Counted from the first letter of the stretch, positions 32,641-46,009 are shown. The stretch is 64,000 nt of DNA from Caprimulgus europaeus (GCA_907165065.1 OU015524.1:62001-126000); one strand, 5' to 3'. Notes: generated by a model not told the origin, from the letters alone. Translations and numbers: made by a program.

Positions 32641-35600
32641 AAAAGCAAAAGCCTCATTCCACACTGGAAGTCCTTGTGGGTACCCCTAGTTGTAAGAAGA
32701 ACCCTAATTCCACACCAGAAGTCCTGAAGGGAACCCCTTTGTGCAGGGCAGAACACTAATTCCACACCGGAATTCCCTGGGGGTACCCCTAGTTGCAGGA
32801 TGAAACCCTAATTCTACCCTGGAAGTTCCTGAGAATATCCCTACTTCCAGGGCAAACCCTAACTCCAGACTGGACTTCCCTAGGGGTACTCTTAGTTCCA
32901 AGGTGGAAGCCTAACTCCATACCAGATGTCCCTGGGGCTACCCCTAGTTCCGGGGTAGAACCCTAATTCCAAAACAAAAGTCCCTAGGGATACACCTCGT
33001 TTAAGGATGGAAGCCTAATTCCACACTGGAAGTCCTTGTGGGTACCTCTAGTTGTGGGGAAGAACCCTAATTCCACACCAAAAGTCCCGAAGGGAACCCC
33101 TTTGTGCAGGGCAGAACCCTAATTCCACACCGGAATTCCCTCGGGTACCCCTAGTTGATTAGTGAAACCCTAATTCCCAACTGAACGTCCCTAGGGGTAC
33201 AACTAGATCCGAGATGGAACCCGAATTTCACCCCAAAAATCCTTGGGGGTACCCCTGTTTCGGTGTGGAACCCTAATTGTACCCTGGAAGTCCCTAGGGG
33301 CACCCTTAGTTGCAGTGCAGAACCCTAATTCCACACCAGAAGTCCCTTTGGGAACTCCTCATTTCAGGTTGGAACCCTAATTTTCCACCACAATTCCCTG
33401 AGGGTACCCCTAATTGCAGGGTGAAACCCTAATTCAACCCTGGAAGTTCCTGAGAATACCCCTAGTTCCAGGGCAAACCCTAACTCCAAACCGGAATTCC
33501 CTAGGGGTACTCTTAGTTCCAAGGCGGAAGCCTAATTCCATAACGAATGTCCCTGGGGGTACCTCTAGTTCCGGGGTGGAACCCTAATTCCACCCCAAAA
33601 AGTTCCTAGGGATACACCTCGTTTAAGGACGGAAGCCTAATTTCACACTGAAAGTCCTTGTGGGTACCCCTCGTTGTGGGGAAGAACCCTAATTCCACTC
33701 CAAAAGTCCCTTGGGGTATCACAACTTCTGGGAAGGAAACCTACTTCCACTCCCAAAGTCGCTAGGAATAACCCTGGTTCCAGGGCAGAACACTAATTCC
33801 ACTCCAAAGTCCCTAGGGATAACTCTACTTTCAGGGCAGAACCCCAATTCCACTCCCAAAGTCCCTGTGAGTAACCCTGGTTCCAGGGCAGAACCCCAAT
33901 TCCACTCCCAAAGTCCCTAGGGATAACACTACTTCCAAGGCAGAAACCTAATTGCACTCCCAAAGTCCCTAGAGGTAACCCTACTTCCAGCGTGGAACCT
34001 TAATTCCACTCCCAAAGTCCCTAGAGGTATCCCAACTTCTAGGACAGAACCATAATTCCACTCCCAAAGTCCCTAGAGGTAACCCTACTTCCAGGGTGGA
34101 ACCTTAATACCATTCCCAAAGTCCTGAGGGGTATCCCAACTTCGGGGCAGAACCCTACTTCCACTCCCGAAGTCCCGAGGAGTACCCATAGTTCTGCGGC
34201 AGAATCCTAATTCCACTCCCAAAGTCTCTAGGGGTAACCCTACTTCCGGGGTAAAACCTTAATTCCACTCCAAAAGTCCCTTGGGGTATCCCAACTTCTG
34301 GGAAGGAAACCTAAACCCACTGCCAAAGTCCCTAGGTGTAACCCTAGTTCAAGAGTGGAACGCTAATTCTACTCCAAGTCCCTAGGGGTACCCATAGTTC
34401 TGGAGCAGAACACTAATTCCCTAGGGGCAACTCTACTTCCACGGTGGAACCTTAGTTCCACTCCCAAAGTCCCTAGAGGTAACTCTACTTCCAGGGCAGA
34501 ACCCTAATTCCACACCCTAAGTCCCTAGGGGTACTATAGTTCTGGGGCGGAATCCTAATTCCACTCCCAAAGGCCCTAGGGGTACCCACATTTCTGGGGC
34601 AAAACCCTAATTCCACTCCTGAAGTCCTCAGGGGTAACCCTACTTCCAGGGTGATACTGTAATTCCATTCCCAAAGTCCCTTTAAGGTAACTCTACTTCT
34701 GGGGTGGAACCCTGATTCCACTCCCAAAGTCACTAGGGGCACCCCTGCTTCCGAAGCGGAAAACTTAATTCAACTCCTGAAGTCCCTAGGAGTAATCCTA
34801 TTTCCGGGACGGAATCTTAATTACACTCCCAAAGTCCCTTGGGATATCCCAGCTTCTGGGAAGGTAACCTAAATCCACCCCCAAAGTCACTAGGGGTAAT
34901 CCTAGTTACAGGGTGGAACATTAATTCCACTCCAAAGTCCCTAGGGGTACCCATAGTTCTGGAGCAGAACCCTAATTCCAATCCCAAAGTCCCTATGGGT
35001 AACCTTACTTCCAGGGCAGAGCCCCAATTCCATTCCAAATGTCCCTAGGTGTGACTCTACTTCCAGAGCAGAATCCTAATTCCACACCAAAAGTCCCTAG
35101 GGGTACCCCTACTTCCAGGACGGAATCTTATGTACAGTCCAAAAGTTTCTTGGGGAATCCCAATTTCCCTGGCAGAACCCTAATTCCACTCCCAAAGTCC
35201 CTAGCAGTACCCCTACTTCCGGGGTGGAACCCTACTGCCACTCCCAAAGTCCCTAAGAGTATCAATACTTCTGGGGCGAAACCCTAAGTCCACTCCTGAA
35301 GTCCCTAGGCGTAACCCTACTTCCAGGACGGAAACCTAATTCCACTCCCAAAGTCCCTAGGGGTACCCCTACTTCCGGGACAGAACTCTAAATCCACACT
35401 GGAAGTCCCTGGGGATGTTCATAGTTGCGAGGTGGAGCCCTACATCTAAAAGGGAACTCCCTAGGGATAAACCTACATTAGAGGACAAAACCCTAACTCC
35501 ACTCCTGAGCTCCCTAGGGGTATCCCAACATCCGTGGCGGAACACTAATTGCACATTGGAAGTCCCTAGGGGTACCTCTGCTTCCAAAGCAGAACCTTAA

Positions 35601-36070
35601 TTCCACTCCCAAAGTCTCTACGGGTCCAGTCCAGACTGGACTTCCCCAGGAGTACTCTTAGTTCCAAGGTGGAAGCCTAATTCCACACCGGATGTTCATG
35701 GGGCTACCCCTAGTTCCGGGGTAGAACCCTAATTCCAAACCAAAAGTCCCTAGGGACACACCTCGTTTAAGGGTGGAAGCCTAATTCCACACTGAAAGTC
35801 CTTGTGGGTACCTCTAGTTGTGGGGAAGAACCCTAATTCCACACCAAAAGTCCCGAAGGGAACCCCTTTGTGCAGGGCAGAACTCTAATTCCACACTAGA
35901 ATTCCCCAGGGGTACCTCTACTTGTCGGTAAGAATCCTAATTCCACCCCAAAAGTCCTTGGGGGTATGCCTGTTTTGGTGTGAAACCCTAAATGTACCCT
36001 GGAAGTCCCTAGGGGTATCCTTAGTTGCAGGGCGGAACCCTAATTCCACACCAGAAGTCCCTGGGGGTTC
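32640..36070 (+). repeat. 52-bp tandem repeat, forward arm of diverged module S4
   Basis: About 65 degenerate units. Positions 35.10-35.62 kb match particular units at 2.49-3.14 kb in S1, including the unusual unit with 'gggatgttcatagttgcg'. This block is therefore a diverged relative of the S modules and not just the same repeat. No 190-bp satellite is attached. Confidence 0.93.
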
Positions 36071-36400
36071 CATGACCAGACTACCAGAACCATCGAGACA
36101 GACTTCCAGAAAGACTCTCTGATATTCTCCACGGAACACAAAAAAACTCCCAATCCAACCGGGAGGAGAGCGCGCAACTTTGGTTCTGCTTCCAGTACTG
36201 AAAAGCGCCCGACCGGAAACCGTGGCCCTGAACTTTGGTTCCGGGGAACTTTGGTTCCGGTCCTTCACTGAAAAGCGCCCGACCGGAAACCGTGACCCTG
36301 AACTTTGGTTCCGGGGAACTTTGGTTCCGGGTCCGTCACTGAAATAGGACCGGCTGGAACTAGTGAGCAGGAACTTTAGTTCCGGGGCTGCACTTTAGTT
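36071..36400 (+). repeat. Diverged 55-bp-type core of S4
   Basis: 'gaactttggttccgg' recurs with 'ccgtcactgaaa' and 'ggctggaactagtgagc', related to the 55-bp repeat of S1-S3. Here the unit is rearranged into longer variants of about 80 bp. The A-rich tract of the other modules is absent or reduced to a few A. Confidence 0.85.
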
Positions 36401-37330
36401 CCACCCCAGAAGCTGGGGAACTCCTGGAACTTCCGGTGTGGAATTAGGGTTCACGCCCCAGAAGTACAGTTACCTCCAGGGACTTCCGGTGCGGAATTAC
36501 CGTTCCCTCCCCGAAGTAGGGTTACCCACAGCAACTTCCGCTGTGGAATAGGGGTTCCGCCCCAGAAGTCGTCTTACCCTGGGGGACTCCCGGTGTGGAA
36601 TACAGGGTCCACCCTAAAGCTAGGGTTATCCCGGGGGACATCTGGTGTGGAATACGGGTTCTGTCTCAGAAATAGGGTTACCCCAGGAGACTTCTGGTGT
36701 GGAATCAGGGTTCCGTCCCAGAAGTAGGGTTACACCCAGGGACTTCCACTGTGGAATAGGGTTCTGCCCCAGAAGTAGGGTTACACCCGAGGAATTCCGG
36801 TGTTGAATAAACGGTAAGCCTCAGAAGTAGGGTTACCTTGGAGGACTTCTGGTGTGGAATAGGGGTTCCGCTCCAGAAATAGGGTTACCCCGAGGGACTT
36901 CCAACGTGGAATAGGAGTTCTGGCCCGGAAGTAGGGTTACCCACGGGGACTTCCGGTGTTGAATAGGGCTTTTGCTCCAGAAGTAGAGTTACCATGGGGA
37001 ACTTTCAGTGTGAAATAAGGGTTCCACCCTGGAAGTAGGGTAACTCTGGGAGACGTCTGGTGTGTAATATTAATTCCGCCTCAAAAGTAGGGTTACCCCA
37101 GGAAACTTCCAATATGGAATAAGGATACCGTACCAGAAATATGGTCACTAAGGGGGACTTGTGGTATGAAATAAAGGGTACGCCCCGGAGAAAATGTTAA
37201 CCCTGACACCTTCCAGTGTGGAAGAGAAGTTCTGTCCCAAAGGTAAGGTAAACCCAGAGGACTTAGTGTGAAACAAGGGTTATGCCCAAAAACTAGGGTT
37301 CCCTCTGGTTTGGACATAAGCTTTAGTCCT
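36401..37330 (-). repeat. 52-bp tandem repeat, inverted arm of S4
   Basis: About 17 units in reverse orientation ('ggaagtagggttacccc'), completing the same forward arm, core, inverted arm order as S1-S3. It degrades toward 37.3 kb. Confidence 0.9.
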
Positions 37331-40300
37331 TAGAGATAGGGTAAGGAGTTTCTCAATGAGCCAAAGCATTCATAGACCCAGACTCCTTGAAGCTCTGTGT
37401 GCACTGTTCTCCGACTTCGTACAATCTCCCAGGGACCTTGTGCAAAGCATCAACATCTCTGTCTACCTCCCACAGTCCTGTACAACTTCTCACGTTTGCT
37501 TAAAAAAAAAAAAAAAAAATCTCACAGACTCTGTCTATTTCCTATGCCTTTGTGCAACATTCTACAACCTTGTACAATATCCCAGTCACGTCATGGAATG
37601 CCACACGACCTCTGGCAACGCTGCAGGAACCTGTACAAAATTCCACAGTCTTCTACAAACTTTTACAAACTCTGAAGACCCTCTCCGGCTTTGGGTAATG
37701 TTCTACGACTTAGAAAAATCTCCTACGGACCTCATGCAAAGCATCAACGTCTCTGTCCATCTCCCACAGTCCTGTACAACATCTCATGGTTGCATAAAAA
37801 ATATCTCAGACTGTCTATTTTCTGTGGCTTTGTGCAACATCCTACAACCTTGTACAATGTTCCAGCGACGTCATGGAATGCCACACGACATCTGGCAATG
37901 CTGGACAAAACTGTACATAATTCCAAGGTGCTGTACTAAGTCTGAAGACCTCCTCTGGCTTCGGGCCATGTCCTATAACTTCGTACAATCTCACAGTGAC
38001 CTTGTGCAAAGCATTCAAGTCTCTGTCCAAGTCCCACGATCCTGTACAATATCTCACCATTACGTACAAACCCTCATAGACACTTTCTATGTCCTTCGTC
38101 TTTGTGCAACATCCTACGACCTCGTACAATGTTCCAGTGATGTCATGGAATGCCATGACATCTGGCAACACTGTAGGAACCTGTATAAAATCCCACAGTC
38201 CGGTAGAAACTCTCAGACTCTGAAGACACACTCCAGCTTCGGGCAATTCCCTGCAACTTCGTAGAATCACTCCTGGACCTCGTGGAAGTTATTAACATCT
38301 CTGTCCATGACCCACGGTCTTGCACAACATCACACAGTTGCGTATGAATTCTCCCAGATTTTGTCTATTTCCAAAAGCTTTTTGCAACATACTACGACCT
38401 TGTAAAATGTTCCAGCGATGTCATGGAATGCCACACGACCACTGGCAATGCTGTAGGAACCTATACTAAATCTCAGTCTTGTACAAACTCTGAAGACCCT
38501 CTCTGGCTTCGGGCAATGTCCTACAACTTCTTAAAACCTCCCAGGGACCTCACACAAAGCATCGTCATCTCTGTCCATCTCCCACAGTCCTGTACAACAT
38601 CTCACAGTAGCTTAAAAAAAAAAAAAATCTCACAGACTCTTTCTATTTCCTCTGGCTTTGTGCAACATCCTGCAATCTCGTCCAATATTCCAGTGACATC
38701 ATGCAATGCCACACGACCTCTGGCAATGCTGCAGAAACCCACAGATTTGTACAAACTCTTACAAACTCTGAAGACACTCTCCGGCTTCAGGCAGTGCCCT
38801 ACGACTTCATACAATCTCCTAGGGACCTTGTGCAAAGCATCAAAGTCTCTGTCCATGTCCCACGGTCTTGTTCAACATCTCGCGCTTCCATACAAATGCT
38901 CATGGACTCTTGCTAAGTCCTTCATCTTTGTGCAACATCCTATGACCCAGTACAGTGATCCAGTGACATCATGCAATGCCACACGACCTCTGGCAATGCT
39001 GCAAGAACCTGAACAAAATCCCAAAGTCCTGTACAAACTCTGATGACCCTCTCCGGCTTCAGGCAATGTCCTCCAACTTCGTACAATCTCCCAGGGACCT
39101 TGTGCAAAGCATCAACATCTCTGTCCGTGTCCAACAGTCCTGTACAACATCTCACGGATGCATAAAAAAGTCTCACAGATTCTGGCTCTTTCCTATGGCT
39201 TTGTGCAACATACTACAATGTGCAACTTTGTACAATGTTCCAGTGACTTCATGGAATGCCACACGACATCTGGCAACGCTGCAGGAACCTGTACAAAATC
39301 CCACAGTATTGTACAAACTCTCACAAAGTTTGAAGACACTCTCCGGATTCAGGCAATGCCCTATGACTTTAAGCAATCTCCCAGGGACCTTGTGCAAAGC
39401 ATCAACGTCTCTGTCCAAGTCCCACAGTCCTGTACAACACGTCACGGTTGCATAAAAAACTCTCACAGACTCTATTTCCTAGGGCTTTGTGCAACAACCT
39501 ACGACCTCATACAATGTTCCAACCACCTCACGCAATGCCACGTGACCTCTGGCAACACCTAAGGAACCTCAAAAAATCCCACCGTCCTGCAGAAAAATCT
39601 CACAACCTCTGAGGACATTCTACGGCTTCGGGTAATGTCCTACGATTTCGTAATATCTCTCAGAGACTTTGTCAAAAGCCTCATATGTTCTGGCAAAGTC
39701 CCACAGTCCTGTACAACATCTCACAGTTAGATACAAAATCTCACAGTCTCTGGCAAAATACTACAGCATCGTGCAACATCCTACGACCACTTACAATGTT
39801 CTAATGACATTGTGCTACACCTCAATTCCTCTGAAGGCACCCCACAAATCTCCAAAAAATCCCATGGTCCTGTACAAATTCCACACACTCTAGAAACATC
39901 CTACGGCTTCATACAGAGTCCTACAACTTCGTACAATCTCCCAAGAATCTTGTGCAAACCCTCACAACCACTTGCAACTTCCCACGGTCCTGTACAAGAT
40001 CTCACGGTTACCTACAAAGTCTCACAGACTCTTGCAACATCCCACGGGATCTAGCAATGTGCTATAACCTCATCCAATGTTCCAACAACATTGTGCAATG
40101 CCTAACAACCTCTGGAAGTGCCACAGGATTCTATACAAAATCCCACAGTCCTATACAAACTCTCACGGACTCTGAAGACATCGTAGAGCTTTTTTCAATT
40201 TCCCAAGGACCTCGTGCAAAGCATCGAAGTCTCTGTCCAAGTCCCACGGCACTGTAAAACATCTCACAGTTACGTACAGAATCTCACAGACTCTGGCTAT

Positions 40301-41115
40301 ATCCTATGGCTTTGTGCAACCTCCTCCAACCTCGTACAACGTTTAACCGACCTTGTGCAATACCTCACGACACCTTGAAACACCACAGGAACCTGTAAAA
40401 AATTCCACAGTCCCGTACAAACTCTCATGGACTATGAAGACACTGTATGTCTTCGTGCAAAGTCCTACGACATCATACAATCTCTCAGGGACCCCGTCAA
40501 AAGCCTCAAACTCTCTGGCAAAGTCCCATAGTCCTGTTAAATATCTCACAGTTAGATACAAAATCTCATGGACTCTGGCTATATCCTATGGCCTTGTACA
40601 ACATCCTATAACCTCATACAATGTTCCAATGGCCTTGTGCAACGCCTCATGGCCTCTGAAAATACCGCAGAAACCTGTACAAAATCCCACAGTCCTATAT
40701 AAACTCTCACAGACTCCGAAGACAACGTACAACTTCGTGCAATGTCCTGTGACTTCATACAATTTTCCAAGGACCCTGTGTAAAGTTTTAAACTCCCTGT
40801 CCAAGTCCCACGGTCCTGTACAACATCTCAGGGTAAACATACAAAGTTTCACTGACTCTTGGTATATCCTGTGGCTTTGTACAACGTCCTACAACTTCAT
40901 TCAATATTCCAACGACCGCATGCAATACCACATGACCTCTAGCAATGCCAATGGAACCTGTACAACATGTAACAGGCCTGTAAAAAGTCTCATGGATTCC
41001 GAAGAAACCGTATGGCTTCATACGATGATTTAAAACTCCGTAAAAATTCCCAAGGGCCTCGTACAAAGCATCAAACTCTCTGACCAAGTCCCAAAATCCC
41101 GTACAACATCTCAAA
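37331..41115. repeat. 278-bp degenerate satellite, about 13.5 copies
   Basis: The block 'gtgcaaagcatcaacatctc' recurs at about 37441, 37736, 38005, 38556, 38831, 39102, 39392 and so on to 41062, an average of about 278 bp. Inside each unit, words of the type 'tgtacaacatctcacag' recur about every 20-24 bp, so the unit probably grew from a much shorter one. Copies on the right are more diverged. A 302-codon open frame at 37356-38264 is a by-product: 278 is not a multiple of three and the frame does not persist across copies. Confidence 0.9.
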
Positions 41116-41480
41116 AACCCCAGTTATATCCTATGACTTACCACAAAAATAGGACACCATCACCTGCACCGCAAGAGAATTCAAAACCAAACACCAGCGC
41201 AGAACCAAACACCACCATGCAGCATCTGATACAGAACAATGCAACGCAAAACACACCACAGAGCTCTGCAAAGAAAGGCAGGCTCATACGGCACTCCATA
41301 CAACAACAGAGCATTGCCAGGCAAGACAAAAAAATACAGGGTCACATAATGGAAGGCAGTCTTATACAGCAGTCGATAAAACTCCAGACCTGGACAACGC
41401 CATACAAAGTCCAACACAGAGCTGTACAAGATGTAACACGACACCAAGCGTTGTCTAGCTATGCAGTCTTAGACAGTAGT
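41116..41480. other. A- and C-rich unique stretch
   Basis: Rich in 'cacaacaa' and 'acagagc' words, loosely like an inverted short-period repeat, but no clear period could be fixed. No gene recognised. Confidence 0.5.
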
Positions 41481-41880
41481 CAATACAGAGATGCGGCTGA
41501 GCGCAAGGGCTCGGGCTACAGACTGCAGCTCCCGGCGGGCGGCGTCCTGGTCCCGCGGGGACGCTGCTCCCCCCGCGGCCGCTCCGGTTCCGGTAAAACA
41601 CGCCGCTCCCCGCGTCCCCGGAGCCGCTCCGGCCCCGACTAGCACCTCCACCCCCCCCGCCTAGCCTTCCCCGGGACCCGCCCTTCGCGCACCCCGTCCC
41701 GCCTTAGACCCAGAGCCTTCCCCGCCCCTCAGGGTCTCTCCCCTGCCGGTCAAGCCGCAGTCCCCCGGCCCTGCACCGCTCCCATTCCCAGCTCCGGGAT
41801 GCTGCTACCGGAGCTTCGTGCCGGTGCGGCCCGGACTCTTCTCCCGCCGTTTCCATTACAGTGCTCGCAGTTCAAAAGAC
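41481..41880. promoter_or_regulatory. CpG-rich patch
   Basis: About 400 bp of very GC-rich sequence with many CpG (for example 'cccgcggggacgctg' and 'cccgcggccgctccgg') in otherwise CpG-poor surroundings. It ends where the 1.7-kb duplicate copy B begins. It may be a relic promoter or simply GC-rich duplicated DNA. No start codon with a credible exon was found. Confidence 0.5.
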
Positions 41881-43007
41881 ACCTGGCCCTGCTCACCTTC
41901 TCCACGGGTGCAACCGCAGCCCCGGGGAGTGCTCCCTTGTTCCAGACCGGCCTCTCCGCAGCCACACCACGCAGCTCAGCCACAGCCTCCGTCTTTCCCA
42001 GAACCTGTAGCCACGCCCGGCCAAGCCCCTTTATACTGAGAGGCCGCCCACCCCACCCCCCCCACCTCCATCAGCCGCACCGGCTGCACCTGGGGCTAAT
42101 TCAGCCCCGGCCCCAGCTGTAGGCCATCTGACACACCAGGCAGTTACCCGACCCCCAGAACATGTAAACTTATTCCCTGGGCTCTGTGACAGCCTCTGAC
42201 CGAGTGCAAAGGGACTGCAGGCATATCCGTGAGTGCAAAAAGAAAGCAATCCTTTATTAATTAACGTGTAAAACTCCTGGGAGTGAGCCTGCTAAGGGGC
42301 TCTGTTCCCGTATGCTCCCTCTTCTCCTTGGACACCTCAGAAGTCATTCCTGGAGCAGCATTTATCAGTCCGGTGGTGAATGGTCAGGTCTTGTAGCAAT
42401 GATCTATGAAGGTAGAAAAAATAAGGGAGGAAAAAAAAAAACTCTAATGGGCAGCAGAATAGAGAGATGGAGAAAGAAAAAACACTAAGAAAGGGACAGC
42501 TGGCTGGATGGGGGACTGTGGCAGACCAAGCTTAGCATGTCTGTCTCAAACACCGCTTGGACATTGTCCAGAACAAGATGAGAAATCCTGTACAGCAACT
42601 TGCAATGTCCCATACAGCCACTTGCAGTTTCTACTCTGTAACAAAAGGCTTCTGCACCTGCACAAATACCAGACCAACCAAAGGACACCCATGTTATGGG
42701 GGCACCCAACAAGTAATGACCCCCAAAAGATATGGGTACATGCGCACAAGGACTGGGAGCAACATACAGTCGTCGTGAGCATACCCAAGACATGTTGCTG
42801 TCATAGAAACCACTGTTGTTAGAAGGAGGAAGTTGAAAACCAGAAACAGACTATTTAAGAACCACTAAAACCTAAGATGGAGAGGATCTTCCCCCACCAG
42901 AACACAAAGGCACTGGATCCACGAGATGTCTTTGGATCCGCAGTGGTGACTCTCTCTTGCTTAGCTATTTCTCTGCATTTTCTTACCTTTTTCTTTCTTT
43001 CTTCTAT

Positions 43008-43012
43008 CCTTG
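43008..43012. other. Target-site duplication (left), CCTTG
   Basis: Five bases immediately outside the element's TG end. The same five bases lie immediately outside the CA end at 46038-46042. Copy A at about 31.89 kb has a single 'ccttg' at the uninterrupted site, confirming the duplication. Confidence 0.9.
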
Positions 43013-43652
43013 TGTGGTAGTTTAACTGGGCTGGCCCTTGGCTAGCAGCTAACACAGCCGTTCACCCACTTCCCCCCACCCCCAGGGGATAGGGGAGAGG
43101 ATTGGGGGGGCAAGGATAAGGAGGCTTGTAGGTTGAGATAAGAACAGTTTAATAATAGAGAGAAAACTTGAAATAATACTAATATTAAAATAGTAGTGAT
43201 AATGATAACACTAACAAAATATGCAAATGAGTGACACCCAATGTTATAGCTCACCCCCCTCCTGACCGAGCCCGGCCTGTTCCCAGATAACGATCCCGGA
43301 GAAGCGACAATCCCGAACTGAAACCGCAATCCCAGAAGAATGAGAGCCCGAGCAAAAAGCCAGAGAGAGCTGAAAGAGGAAGAGACTCTCACGTCATGAC
43401 GTGATATGATATGGAATACCCCATTGGCATATCTAACTGTCAATTAAGTTTATCAATTTAAATATTCTTCACTCCCCTTAAATCTTGTGCTTGTGGACTA
43501 ACAGAACACAAAGTCCTCCACTTCCAGTGACAAAAATGTAAATATTGTTATGTTATCAGTGTCTCTCTCAGAGCAAGTCTGAAAGCAAAACACAGCACAA
43601 CTCCAGCTACTGAAAAAGAAACCAAGCTCTATTTCAGCTAAAAACCAGGACA
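43013..43652 (-). repeat. Retroviral LTR (3' LTR of the minus-oriented element)
   Basis: 640 bp bounded by TG and CA. On the minus strand it starts 'tgtcctggttttt', a start typical of a common avian ERVL LTR type. It is immediately preceded, on that strand, by a purine-rich tract (aaggggtgga) as expected for plus-strand priming. The segment holds only one LTR, so age cannot be estimated from LTR divergence. Confidence 0.88.
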
Positions 43653-44256
43653 ATCCACCCCTTATTCCATACCATTTACGTCATGCTGAGGTTTTCATAC
43701 GTCTAATGGATTTAGATTAATTACTACTACCTTTTTTAAAAAAAGAACAGAAATAAAAATAAATACATATATATATATCTATATACACACACTTATATAT
43801 ATACACATATGCGACTATCATACCCTTAGTTCATGGATTGTCTCATCAATATATATATATATTGAGTTCATTTAGTCCATAACTACAGGTTTCATCTGTT
43901 GTAATAGTTTTTTGGTTTTGTTTTTAAAAAAAGACTAAAACACGATGTAAACTTGTGTAGCTAATGGGAGCTGATGTCATTGAATTTTGTACAGTTAATG
44001 GAATTGATGTCATCAGGTGTAATAGGGGGGTAGTGTATAGTCTCTGTTGTACGCTGTATCTGGAATTCGTGTTTGGTTTTATTCGGTACAGTCACTGCCC
44101 AGGGTTGCTGATGGTGATCTTAAAGAAGTCATTAAGCACCAATTCTGGTCCAATCAGGGTTCACACCTTGTTAACCTGGGAATATACTTAATAGAAAACT
44201 GTTAGTGTGATACACAACAACTATAATAATGATGATATGCAATTCATTGTCTAGTT
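43653..44256 (-). other. Retroviral 3' non-coding region with AT-rich microsatellite
   Basis: Between the integrase end and the LTR. It contains TA/CA dinucleotide runs at about 43760-43812 and 43850-43862. No env-like frame is visible. Confidence 0.65.
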
Positions 44257-46009
44257 TCACCTAAAATCAAGTCCCCTGAGGTACACATCAAACTTCTCTT
44301 TCTGCATCACCCACCAGGTACATCCAGGTCCTTGAGCAAAAGTAATCCCATGAATGGGCTTACCTTTACCTGAGGCAGGAATAACCCACACTGTTTTCCC
44401 AAGCAAATTCTTAATGTGCACTACAGGGACTTTGTCCCCTTCCACAGTACGTAAAAGTTTTGACTGGGCAGGGCCAGCTCAATTGGCTGATCCTCTGGTG
44501 TTGACTAACCAGGTAGCTTTTGCTAAGCGTGTATCCCAGTGTTTAAAAGTTCCACCACCCATTGCTTTGAGCGTGGTTTTCAGCAGCCCATTGCATCGTT
44601 CGACTTACCCAGAGGCTGCTGCACGATAGGGAATGTGGTACACCCACTCAGTGCCATGTTCTTTGGCCCAATTATCTATGAGATTGTTTCAGAAATAGGT
44701 CCCGTTGTCTGACTCAATTCTGTCTGGAGTGCCATGTCGCCACAAGATTTGCTCTTCAAGGCCCAGTATAGTGTTCCGGGCAGTGGCATGGGGCACAGCA
44801 TAGGTCTCCAACCATCCAGTAATTGCTTCCACCATTGTGAGCACATAGCGCTTACCATTACAGGTTTGTGGGAGTGTGATATAGTCAACCTGCCAGGCTT
44901 CCCCATATTTATATTTTAACCATCATCCTCCATACCAGAGAGGTTTCAACCTCTTGGCTTGTTTGATCGCAGCACATGTTTCACATTTATGAATAACCCG
45001 TGCGACAGTGTCTATGGTTAAGTCCACCCTTCGATCACAAGCCCATCTATATGTTGCATCTCTTCCTTGGTGACCTGAGGCATCATGGGCCCATCGGGCT
45101 AAAAATTTTTCACCCTTCTGTTGCCAGTCCAAGTCTACTTGAGACACTCCGATCTTAGCAGATTTATCTACCTGTTGGTTGTTTTGATGTTCTTCAGTAG
45201 CTTGACCCTTGGGCATCTACATGACGTACTTTTACAGCTAGCTTTTCTTGCCAAGCAGCAATGTCTTGCCATAATTCAGCAGCGCAGATGGGTTTGCACC
45301 TACACTGCCAGTTGCTCTTTTTCCATTGTTGTAACCACCTCCACAGGGCATTTGCCACCATCCATGAGTCCGTACAGAGGTAGAACATCCTTCTCGTTCA
45401 GCAATGTCTAAGGCCAGCTGGATTGCTTTTACGTCTGCAAACTGGCTTGATTCACCTTTTCTGTTGGTAGCCTCAGCGACTCGTCGGGTGGGACTCCACA
45501 CAGCAGCTTTCCACTTTTGATGTTTTCCTACAATACAACAGGAGCCATCAGTAAACAGAGCACACTGTTTTTCATTATCTGGTAGTTCATTGTACGATGG
45601 AGCCTCATTAGCTCACGTTACCTCTTCCTCAGGTGACATCCTGAAATCTTTGCTTTCTGGTCAGTTCGTGATCACTTCTAGGGTTCCCAGGCAAACAGGG
45701 CTTCCTGTCCGAGCCCATTGTGTGATCAGTGCGACCCACTTACTCCATGTGGCATCAATAGTGGTGTGTAGAGGGAATGTTCCCGTTGAACATCCAGCCA
45801 AGCATGGGCAATCGGGGCACCAGGAGGAGCTGTGTTTCAGTACTGATCACTTCTGAAGCAGCTCGAACTCCCTCATACGCTGTCAATATCTCCTTTTCAG
45901 TGGGAGTATAGTGGGCTTCAGATCCTTTGTACCCACGACTCCAAAACCCAAGGGGTCAACCTCAAGTTTCCTCTAGTGCTTTCTGCCAGAGGCTCCAGGT
46001 TGGTCCGTT
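44257..46009 (-). pseudogene. Retroviral pol remnant (RT end, RNase H, integrase), disabled
   Basis: Minus-strand pol fragment. The end of reverse transcriptase lies at about 45880-46005 and RNase H at about 45220-45600. One catalytic-type Asp (in TDG) is at 45547-45549. Another (in TDS) is at 45368-45370, in a different frame, so a frameshift lies near 45385. The integrase zinc-binding part (two His, then C-x2-C) is at about 44980-45095. The integrase core has Asp at 44884-44886, Asp at 44707-44709 and Glu at 44599-44601, with 35 residues between the last two, the expected DD35E spacing. The integrase domains share one frame, interrupted by stops at 44923, 44689, 44605 and 44479. The gene cannot make an enzyme. 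Confidence 0.88.

Noticed and set aside
37356-38264. 302-codon frame in the 278-bp satellite
   Set aside because: It spans more than three repeat units whose frame does not persist, lacks recognisable domains, and matching frames in neighbouring units are broken.
44676-44906. Separate 76-codon minus-strand gene
   Set aside because: It is an out-of-frame shadow of the retroviral integrase core, whose catalytic residues lie in a different frame.
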